Part shown: positions 1-6,170 of the stretch, one piece after another | Layout of the letters: each line of letters opens with the position of its first letter | Numbering within the stretch: the first letter of the stretch is position 1 | Assembly: GCA_015075635.1 (NCBI GenBank) | Contig: JABTUA010000001.1 | Location: forward strand, 310,001 to 374,000 | Reading direction: 5' to 3' | DNA: 64,000 bases | Source of the DNA: Polyangiaceae bacterium | GTDB lineage: Bacteria; Myxococcota_A; Polyangia; Polyangiales; Polyangiaceae | Position numbers and translations under genes: made by a program | Notes under the pieces: model-generated | Told to the model about the DNA's origin: nothing | Seen by the model: only the letters and a program-made list of their open reading frames with translations | Database searches by the model: none

Positions 1-100
1 AGGCCTCGCGGACCGGCGAGGTCTCCCCCGGGCGCGCCGCACCGGCGGGTCCCTGCGGACCGCCGGGTGCGGGAGGCTTGCCGATGCCGTCGATGCCCAT
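1..100 (-). CDS. Partial CDS, start of an unidentified protein (runs off the left edge)
   Basis: An open frame begins with ATG at position 100 on the minus strand and continues to the window edge, giving 33 residues that start MGIDGIGKPPAPGGP and are rich in Gly, Pro and Ala. It begins 11 bases after the stop of the 150-residue gene upstream, so the two are probably cotranscribed. The visible part is low-complexity and gives no function. There is no strong Shine-Dalgarno sequence, so the start rests on the operon spacing and the absence of stops. Sequence left of the window is needed to identify it. Confidence 0.55.
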   Translation of the reverse strand, partial: MGIDGIGKPPAPGGPQGPAGAARPGETSPVREA

Positions 101-111
101 GGGATGCTCAG

Positions 112-564
112 CTAGCGAATGTTACCGATGGCGTTCTTGACCGTGTCGTGACGGGTCTTGAGCACGTTGGAGAGCGTGGTGTACGCGCGGCTCTCCGCGC
201 TGATGCGCTCCTGAAGCTGCAGATAGTACAGGTTCATGTCGGCGTTCCGCTCCAGCATATCGTCCATGCCGCCGGCGGACGACCCTTCGACCCCGCCGAC
301 GCCGCCGCCCGCGGTACCCGCCGAGCCCTCCGGGCTGGCGGCGCTGTGGGCACCCGCGGCGTTCGGGCCGGGGCGGAAGGCGGCGGCGAGGATGGGACCT
401 CCCGGCAGGCGCCGGACGGCGGCCTCCGCGCCGCCCACGACGGCGCTCGCCCCGGCTTCCATCACCTGCTTGAAGGGGCGGGAGGGGGCCGGCGTGACGC
501 GGGCCGCGGTGGGGCTCGAAGCAACGGAAGTGGCGGGACCGCCGGTTTCGACGCGAGTGCTCAT
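112..564 (-). CDS. Hypothetical protein with conserved-looking helical C-terminus
   Basis: The 150-residue product has no signal peptide. Residues 1-100 are low-complexity (Gly, Ala, Ser, Pro). The last 45 residues, from NADMNLYYLQLQERISAES to the end TVKNAIGNIR, are predicted helical and look like the conserved functional part. A disordered N-terminus with a short C-terminal amphipathic helix is the architecture of small secretion-apparatus rod or needle subunits; this is only a shape argument and no family was recognised. The ATG at 564 is preceded by a good AAGGAGAT Shine-Dalgarno sequence. The gene ends 11 bases before the next minus-strand gene, so both probably belong to an operon that continues leftward. 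Confidence 0.65.
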   Translation of the reverse strand: MSTRVETGGPATSVASSPTAARVTPAPSRPFKQVMEAGASAVVGGAEAAVRRLPGGPILAAAFRPGPNAAGAHSAASPEGSAGTAGGGVGGVEGSSAGGMDDMLERNADMNLYYLQLQERISAESRAYTTLSNVLKTRHDTVKNAIGNIR

Positions 565-634
565 CTGTGATCTCCTTTGGCGCTGAGTCCGAGCACTGCT
601 TCGGCTGGTCCGAGCCGCGGGTTGCGAACTTTCT

Positions 635-1345
635 TCAGAAGGTGCCGTAGAGGCCCAGCCCCCGGCCCCGGCCCACGCGCATGGGGCCGAACTTCACGCT
701 GGTCTGCTCCCGCACCAGCACCTTCTTCCGGGCGGTCAGCCCGATGGCCAGCACCACGCCGCCGGCGGTCTGCATCAGGCCGTCGGTGACCAGGAGCATG
801 GCCACGGCCACGTCACCGAGGCACTCCGCGGCGTTCTCGCCGTTGTTGTTGGGGTCGTTGTCGTTCTCGTCGCAGGAGTCGTCGCGCGTCGAGAGCGTGA
901 GGAAGGGTCCGACGCCCGGTACCACCAGCCAGTAGCTCTTGTTCTCGAAGCCGGAGGCTGCCGCGACGTGCAGACCGATGACGTAAGGCACGCCCGCGAC
1001 GATGGCCCCGGCGATCACCGCGCCCTTGCGCGCCCGCTCCTCGACCTTGTAGCCATCGGGGATCGGCTTGTCGGGGTCGTAGGGCATCTCGGCCGCAAGC
1101 GGGCGCGCGGCGTAGGGGTACGGATACGGCTGCGCGTAAGGGTATGGATACGGCTGCGCGTAAGGGTACGGCGGCGGATACGGGTAGGGCTGCGGCTGCG
1201 GCTGCGGCTGTGCCTGCGGCTGCGGCTGCGGTGCCGCCGCCGGCGGAGCAGGCGCCGGCCCAGGCGCCGGCTCCTGCGCGCGCGCGAGCACAGGCGCGAA
1301 CGCCACCAGAGCCGCCGCCAGAACCCCACACGCCGCGCGCAACAT
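635..1345 (-). CDS. Secreted Pro/Tyr-repeat protein with two membrane segments
   Basis: The 236-residue product starts with a signal peptide (about residues 1-23, ending ALARAQ-like). It continues with a Pro/Ala/Gln region and a tandem PYPYAQ-type repeat to about residue 85. The C-terminal 150 residues contain two hydrophobic segments (around AGAIVAGVPYVIGLHVAAA and a later one near GLMQTAGGVVLAIGL) separated by a polar loop rich in Asp and Asn with three Cys. This design, a signal peptide, a proline-rich spacer and a small helical membrane domain, recurs in Polyangiales genomes as an uncharacterised protein; that statement is from memory. The gene follows the EnvC-like gene after 12 bases on the same strand and may be the last gene of that operon. 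Confidence 0.7.
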   Translation of the reverse strand: MLRAACGVLAAALVAFAPVLARAQEPAPGPAPAPPAAAPQPQPQAQPQPQPQPYPYPPPYPYAQPYPYPYAQPYPYPYAARPLAAEMPYDPDKPIPDGYKVEERARKGAVIAGAIVAGVPYVIGLHVAAASGFENKSYWLVVPGVGPFLTLSTRDDSCDENDNDPNNNGENAAECLGDVAVAMLLVTDGLMQTAGGVVLAIGLTARKKVLVREQTSVKFGPMRVGRGRGLGLYGTF

Positions 1346-1357
1346 GCGCCGAGAGTA

Positions 1358-2344
1358 TCAGATCCCGAACCACTCGGCGGGGTCGACGGCCTCGGTGCCC
1401 TTGCGGATCTCGAAGTAGAGCATCGGGCCCTGGCCCATGTCGCCGACGGAGCCGACCCGTGCGCCGGTCGTGACGTCGTCACCGACCTTGACCGCGAACT
1501 CGGAGAGATTGGCGTTCACCGTGTAGTAGCTCTCGCCGTGATCCAGGATCACCGTCTTGCCGTAGCCGGCGTAGTCGTCCGCGAAGGCCACGCGTCCCGG
1601 GTAGACCGCGCGCACGGGCGTGCCCCGCGGCGCGCGCATCTCGATGCCTGGTCCGTCCGTGCCGGGCCGGCGCGCGCTCTTCAGCTCCGCGCGCCCCGGG
1701 ATCGGGAAGGGCAGCCGCGCCTTCATGGAGGCGAACCCGCGCGCCAGATCGGAGGGGTCACTCGGACCCACGCCGGCGCCGTAGACCGCAGTGTGCGCGC
1801 CCGAGCCGCTCGACTCGAACGCGCGCTGGAACGCCAGCGCGCGATCCTGAGCCTGCAAGAGCGCGTCCCGCGCCGAGGCCAGCGCGCGCTGCTGCACCTC
1901 GAGAGGGCCGCGCTTGAGCTTGAGCTTCTCGAGTTGCTTGCCGATCTCGACGCGGCGCTCGGCGAGGCGGCGCTCGCCGTCCAGATCTCGACCCAGGGCG
2001 CGCCGCACGCGCTCGACCTTGGCGGCGTGATCGACCAGCGCCTGGAACCCGCTGCCCACCGGCAGGAGGCCCGCGCGTGCCAGCCGCACGTAGGCGCGGC
2101 CGCGCGCGATGGTGCGAGCGTGGGCGCTCTCCGACTCCCGGCCGAGGTCGCTGAGCTCCTTCCTGAGCTCGCGCTCCTGCCGATCGATCTCGTCCAGCGC
2201 GCGGTCGACCTCGCTCACCGGGCTCGGCAAGGCCGGCGTAGCGAGCGGGGGCTCCTCCATGGGCTCGCTCGCCGCACCCGGCAGCGCCGCGGCGGCGGAG
2301 ACACCGAGCAGGATGGCGAAGAAGGCTCGACCTCTCACGTTCAC
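1358..2344 (-). CDS. EnvC-like murein hydrolase activator with degenerate LytM (M23) domain
   Basis: The 328-residue product has a signal peptide (about residues 1-25), two Glu/Arg/Leu-rich coiled-coil stretches (about 40-100 and 130-190) and a C-terminal LytM/peptidase M23 domain (about 220-328, with GTPV, GYGKTVILDHG and YFEIRKG). In active M23 enzymes zinc is held by the His and Asp of HxGxD and by the HLH motif; here these positions read GPGIE and MLY, so the domain should be catalytically dead, as in E. coli EnvC. EnvC-type proteins are docked on FtsX and switch on cell-wall amidases at the septum. The start is a GTG overlapping the ftsX stop (GTGA, 2344-2341); a second GTG lies six bases downstream. 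Translational coupling to ftsX supports the assignment. Confidence 0.88.
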   Translation of the reverse strand: MNVRGRAFFAILLGVSAAAALPGAASEPMEEPPLATPALPSPVSEVDRALDEIDRQERELRKELSDLGRESESAHARTIARGRAYVRLARAGLLPVGSGFQALVDHAAKVERVRRALGRDLDGERRLAERRVEIGKQLEKLKLKRGPLEVQQRALASARDALLQAQDRALAFQRAFESSGSGAHTAVYGAGVGPSDPSDLARGFASMKARLPFPIPGRAELKSARRPGTDGPGIEMRAPRGTPVRAVYPGRVAFADDYAGYGKTVILDHGESYYTVNANLSEFAVKVGDDVTTGARVGSVGDMGQGPMLYFEIRKGTEAVDPAEWFGI

Positions 2345-3210
2345 ACCAGGAGCAGCCGGCGCAGGCTGCCGTAGGCTGCGGCCGCACCGAGCAGCGCGCC
2401 CAGCGCGACCATGCCGGTGCACACGAACCAAGGGAGGAAAGTCGGTGCCATGCCGAAGAGCAAGCCCAGCTCGCCGTCGAAGTTGCCCCTGACGATGCCG
2501 TAGAGCACGCCCAGGAGCGCGATGGCCAGGAGCGCGCCGATGCCGCCCTGCGCCGCGCCCTCGAGCACGAACGGCCGGCGTACGTAGGAGTCCGTGGCGC
2601 CCACCAGCTTGAGGATTTCGACCTCGATGCGGCGCCGCTGCAAGGTCAGCCGGATGGTGGACGAGACCACGCTCACCACCGCGCCCAGCACCACCAACGC
2701 CAGCACGATGGAGGCCGTCACCCCGCCGCGCAGGAGCGCGCCCAGCCGCTCGCTCCACGACTGGTAGGTCTCGACCGACTCGACGGCGGGCAGCGCCTGG
2801 AGCTGCGAGGCCAGCTTGCTCAGTCGCTCGACGGCGGCCTCGTCGGCGACCCGCACCTCGAGCGAGGCCGGGAAGGCCTCCGCCGGCAGCGCTCCGAGCA
2901 CTTCGTCGCTCTTCTGCGCGGTCACCTCGCGGCGCGCTTCCTCGCTGGTCACGTGGCGCACGTCGGTCACGCCCTGGGTCTGGCGCAACGCCTTCTGGAT
3001 TTGATCGATTTGCTCCGGCGTCGCGTCGGGCTTCAAGAACACGCTGGCGCGGCCGGTCTCGGCCCAGCGCGTGCGGATGCCATGGACGTTGACCACGACC
3101 AGCACCGCAGAGGCCAGGCACACGAACGCCACCGCCACGCTGAAGATGCTGAGCAGGTGCAGGCGCCAGTCGTTGCGGCTGCCACGCCAAGCTCGTTCGA
3201 TCGGAGTCAT
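2341..3210 (-). CDS. ftsX: Cell-division protein FtsX
   Basis: The 289-residue product has the FtsX layout: a short cytoplasmic N-terminus, a first membrane helix at about residues 19-41, a periplasmic domain of roughly 120 residues, then three helices clustered in the C-terminal half (about 165-185, 215-240, 262-283). FtsX is the membrane half of the FtsEX complex; with FtsE it passes ATP-driven conformational changes to periplasmic amidase activators during septation. It starts 4 bases after the ftsE stop and overlaps the EnvC-like gene by 4 bases, so ftsE, ftsX and the activator form one tightly coupled operon. The length is close to that of other FtsX proteins (about 290-350). Confidence 0.93.
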   Translation of the reverse strand: MTPIERAWRGSRNDWRLHLLSIFSVAVAFVCLASAVLVVVNVHGIRTRWAETGRASVFLKPDATPEQIDQIQKALRQTQGVTDVRHVTSEEARREVTAQKSDEVLGALPAEAFPASLEVRVADEAAVERLSKLASQLQALPAVESVETYQSWSERLGALLRGGVTASIVLALVVLGAVVSVVSSTIRLTLQRRRIEVEILKLVGATDSYVRRPFVLEGAAQGGIGALLAIALLGVLYGIVRGNFDGELGLLFGMAPTFLPWFVCTGMVALGALLGAAAAYGSLRRLLLV

Positions 3211-3214
3211 GCCC

Positions 3215-4003
3215 TCACGCCACCTTTCGGCCGAAGCCGTCCGCGAGATCGTCGAGCCCGTCGGGTACGTCGGTGGCCTTGCCCTCGTCGAGCACGACGA
3301 CGCGACGCGGCCGCACGTCGAGCAGCGTTCGATCGTGCGTCGCGAACAGCACGGTCACGCCGGTCTCGTTGATGTCCTCGAACAACCCCAGGATGTCGAT
3401 GGCGAGCTGAGGGTCCAGGTTGCCAGTGGGCTCGTCCGCGAGGACCAGCGCCGGTTCGCCCACGATGGCGCGAGCGATCGCCACGCGCTGCTGCTCGCCG
3501 CCGGAGAGCGCGCCGGCTCGATCGGGCCCCCGGCCTCCGAGCCCTACGCGCTCGAGCACCTCCCCGACCCGCTGCCGGATCATGCGCGGGGCGACTCCGA
3601 GCACCTCCATCGGCAGGGCGACGTTCTCGAGCACCGACCAGTTCGGAACCAGCTTGAAGTCCTGGAACACGACACCGATGTTGCGCCTGAGGAACGGGAT
3701 CGAGTCGCCAGCCAGCCGGCTGACGTCGCGACCCAGGAACAGGATGCGCCCCGAGTCGACCTGCTCCGCGGCGTGGAGCATGCGCAGGAGCGTGCTCTTG
3801 CCCGCGCCGGAGGGGCCCGTGATGAACACGAACTCTCCGCGCTGGATCTCGAGGGAGAGGCCCCGAAGGACCGGTGCGTCGGCGCGATACGCCTTGTGGA
3901 CGTCTTCGAACACCAGCACGGGGCGACGAGCGGCGGCCGGGTCGAACCGGGTCGCGCCACGCAGGGCCGGCTTGAAGGCGCGGGTCTTGGCCCCACTATC
4001 CAT
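3215..4003 (-). CDS. ftsE: Cell-division ATP-binding protein FtsE
   Basis: The 262-residue ABC ATPase has a Walker A motif GPSGAGKST at residues 63-71, a Q-loop region (VVFQDFKLVP), the signature LSGGEQQRV, Walker B (ALVLADEPTGNLD) and an H-loop (FATHD). FtsE is the cytoplasmic ATPase of FtsEX, which regulates septal peptidoglycan hydrolysis. An N-terminal extension of about 28 residues (rich in Ala, Arg, Pro) precedes the ABC core and makes the protein longer than the usual 220-230. The start is ATG at 4003 with GAGG just upstream. Immediately downstream (4-base gap) is ftsX. The gene diverges from the formyltransferase-like gene across a 72-base region that should hold both promoters. Confidence 0.94.
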   Translation of the reverse strand: MDSGAKTRAFKPALRGATRFDPAAARRPVLVFEDVHKAYRADAPVLRGLSLEIQRGEFVFITGPSGAGKSTLLRMLHAAEQVDSGRILFLGRDVSRLAGDSIPFLRRNIGVVFQDFKLVPNWSVLENVALPMEVLGVAPRMIRQRVGEVLERVGLGGRGPDRAGALSGGEQQRVAIARAIVGEPALVLADEPTGNLDPQLAIDILGLFEDINETGVTVLFATHDRTLLDVRPRRVVVLDEGKATDVPDGLDDLADGFGRKVA

Positions 4004-4075
4004 GGCAACCTCGGTTACCAGGGCAGCGATTTCAGTAACAACTTTTCGGCCGCAATTTCCTGCAATGATGGGGGT

Positions 4076-4981
4076 ATGCGGGTCGCTTTCTTCGGCCTTC
4101 CGCTGGCGGCCCTGCTGCTGGGCCACGACGGGCACGCGATCGATCTCGCGGTGCTCAGCCCCTTCGAGGCACCCGGGCGCCGGCGCTTGCTCCGGCGCCT
4201 GGGCCCGGAGCGGGTGCTCGAGGCGGCTGCGCTCGGACGCCGGCTCGACGCCGCCGTGGACGCCCGGCTCGCCGAGCTCGACCCCGATCTGATCGTGAGC
4301 TGGTTCTGGTCGCGTAAGCTCCCGGCGCGCTGGCTCGAGCGCGGTCGCCTCGGCGCCATCGGGGTCCATCCTTCGCTCTTGCCTCGGCACCGCGGCCCCA
4401 ACCCGTTCTTCTGGGCCATCGACGCCGGTGACGCCGACACCGGCGTGAGCGTGCACCGGCTCACCGAGCGCTACGACGAGGGTGACGTGCTCGCGACCGA
4501 GCGACTGGCGGTCGGCGAGCGTGACGCCTGGCAGCTCGCTCGGGCCCTCGACCGGCCGAGCCTGGCCGCCTTGCGCGCGGTGGTGGCGGCGTTCGCGCGG
4601 GGCGAGCGCCCGGCGGCGGAACCTCAGGACGAGACCCTCGCGACCTGGGCGCCGGAGCCGGAAGGCGCGCTCTCGCGAGTGGACTGGTCCTGGCCGAGCG
4701 AGCGCGTGCTGAGGCGGATCCGCGCGCTGTCACCCGTACCCGGGCTGGCCCTGGAGCTGTGCGGGCAGGCCTTCTTCGTCACGCGCGGCGAGCTCGCCGC
4801 CGACTACCCGGCGGCGCTGCTCCCGGGCGAGGCGGCGGCGCTCGGCTCCCCCCCAAAGGACGTGGTGATTCGCACGGGCGACGCCGCGATCCGCGTGGTT
4901 CGCGCGATTCTGGCGGACGGGGCGCCGCTCGCACCGGACGCCCTGGCGCAACTCGTCGCTTCCCGTACGCGTGCAGTGTAG
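4076..4981 (+). CDS. Formyltransferase-fold protein (Fmt/10-formyl-THF-binding family)
   Basis: The 301-residue product carries the formyltransferase signature around residues 95-140: GVHPSLLPRHRGPNP, then AIDAGDADTGVSVHRL, then YDEGDVLA. In Met-tRNA formyltransferase the active site is Asn-x-His plus a downstream Asp; here His98 and Asp134 are present but the Asn position (96) is Gly. The C-terminal part (from about residue 195) resembles the Fmt C-terminal beta-barrel. It therefore probably binds a folate-type formyl donor, but the substrate (tRNA, amino sugar or other) cannot be told. It need not be the housekeeping Fmt. The ATG at 4076 follows GGGGGT. The next gene starts 25 bases downstream behind its own Shine-Dalgarno sequence. 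Confidence 0.78.
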   Translation: MRVAFFGLPLAALLLGHDGHAIDLAVLSPFEAPGRRRLLRRLGPERVLEAAALGRRLDAAVDARLAELDPDLIVSWFWSRKLPARWLERGRLGAIGVHPSLLPRHRGPNPFFWAIDAGDADTGVSVHRLTERYDEGDVLATERLAVGERDAWQLARALDRPSLAALRAVVAAFARGERPAAEPQDETLATWAPEPEGALSRVDWSWPSERVLRRIRALSPVPGLALELCGQAFFVTRGELAADYPAALLPGEAAALGSPPKDVVIRTGDAAIRVVRAILADGAPLAPDALAQLVASRTRAV

Positions 4982-5006
4982 ACTGGCCGCCGCTCGGAGG
5001 AACTGA

Positions 5007-6170
5007 ATGACCGACCCCGCGAGTGCAGCGCGAACCGCTAGGGAGAATCTGGCCCGTGGCCTCTCCGTCTTGCAGAGCCCTGGCGTTCCGCCCGCCATCA
5101 TCGACGTCGCGGAGCCGATCGCCCAAGCGATGGGCGCGCTGCACAAGATCGAGTCCACCCAGGGTGGCGCGCTCGGCGAGCAAGCGCCCCTGGCGCTCGA
5201 CGCGGTCCGCCGCGGGCTCTCCCTGTTGCAGGGCTCCGCGGGCCAACACCCCGCGGTGGATCAAGCGATGGAGGCCGTCGCGAGCTCACTCGGTCTCATC
5301 CACTCGCTGTCGAAGATGCAGCCGGCCGCGCCCGCAGCCGCGCCGGCGCCGCAGCCGTTCGTACCGCCAGCGACGTCGCCGGCGGTGCCCGCCGCGCTGG
5401 GCGGAACGATGGTGATGCCGCCGGGGCAAGGCGCCGCACCGCAGGCGCCGCAACCCGCCTACCCGCAGGCGGCCCCGCAGCAGGCGTTTCCCCAAGCGGC
5501 CCCGCAGCAGGCGTATCCGCAAGCAGCCCCGCAGCAGGCGTATCCGCAAGCGGCGCCTCAGCAGGCCTACCCGCAAGCGGCGCCTCAGCAGGCCTACCCG
5601 CAAGCCGCGCCACAACCGGCCTACCCGCAGGCCGCGCCGCAGCAGGCCTACCCACAGGGCGGCGGCTATGGCGCGCCGCCACCGGCCGCCGCGGGCGCGC
5701 CTTGGGGGCAGCCGCCGCAAGCGCAGCCGCAGCCTGCCGCGTGGCCGCAGCAGCCCGCTGCCGCGCCGGTGCCGGCGTCTTCACCCGTGGCTGCGGGTGC
5801 GCAGGTCTCGAGCGTGCAGGCTCCGCCCAACGTGCCGCGTCTCGACGCCGACCTCGGCGCCCACAGCCCGTCGAATTTCTACAAGGGTCTGAGCGGCAAC
5901 GACGTCATCGACTCCGGCGGCATCTTCGTCGCCACTTACAAGATCCCCAAGATCGGCACCAACGTGGTGATCAAGGTCGCGTTGCCCGGCGGCTACGAGT
6001 TCGAGGCGCTCGGGGTGGTGGAGTGGGTGCGGGAGGCGCCGAACTCGACCGCCGGCGTCGAGGCGCCGCCCGGCTTTGGCGCCAAGTTCACGCAGATCAC
6101 GCCGGAGGGACGCCAGCTCGTGTACCGCTACGTGCGCAATCGCGAGCCCTTGTTCCACGACGATCTGTGA
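5007..6170 (+). CDS. PilZ-domain protein with duplicated helical N-terminus and PQQAY repeat linker
   Basis: The 387-residue product has three parts. Residues 1-105 hold two related helical units (compare ARGLSVLQ...PAIIDVAEPI with RRGLSLLQ...PAVDQAMEAV), an internal duplication of about 38 residues. Residues 150-220 contain seven nine-residue AYPQAAPQQ-type repeats. Residues 280-387 form a PilZ-like domain of the myxobacterial type (NFYKGLSGNDVIDSGGIFVAT, then VVEWVRE, then FGAKFTQI). PilZ domains often bind cyclic-di-GMP, but the RxxxR and D/NxSxxG signature is not clean here (DSGGIF in place of NxSxxG), so binding is uncertain. The start ATG follows CGGAGGAAC. The stop overlaps the next gene (GTGA), which points to coupled translation with the outer-membrane metallopeptidase-like protein. 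Confidence 0.82.
   Translation: MTDPASAARTARENLARGLSVLQSPGVPPAIIDVAEPIAQAMGALHKIESTQGGALGEQAPLALDAVRRGLSLLQGSAGQHPAVDQAMEAVASSLGLIHSLSKMQPAAPAAAPAPQPFVPPATSPAVPAALGGTMVMPPGQGAAPQAPQPAYPQAAPQQAFPQAAPQQAYPQAAPQQAYPQAAPQQAYPQAAPQQAYPQAAPQPAYPQAAPQQAYPQGGGYGAPPPAAAGAPWGQPPQAQPQPAAWPQQPAAAPVPASSPVAAGAQVSSVQAPPNVPRLDADLGAHSPSNFYKGLSGNDVIDSGGIFVATYKIPKIGTNVVIKVALPGGYEFEALGVVEWVREAPNSTAGVEAPPGFGAKFTQITPEGRQLVYRYVRNREPLFHDDL
5457..5645 (+). repeat. Seven tandem 27-bp coding repeats (AYPQAAPQQ)
   Basis: Seven in-frame 27-base units encode AYPQAAPQQ with single substitutions (AFPQ in unit 2; a final P for Q in unit 6). A partial eighth unit follows. They form the linker between the N-terminal helical region and the PilZ domain. 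The near-identity of some neighbouring units suggests recent expansion by slippage or unequal recombination. Confidence 0.9.

Noticed and set aside
112..564. Type III secretion inner rod or needle subunit
   Set aside because: Only the general shape (disordered start, helical end) fits. No motif secures it and the neighbouring gene is visible for only 33 residues, so it is kept as hypothetical.
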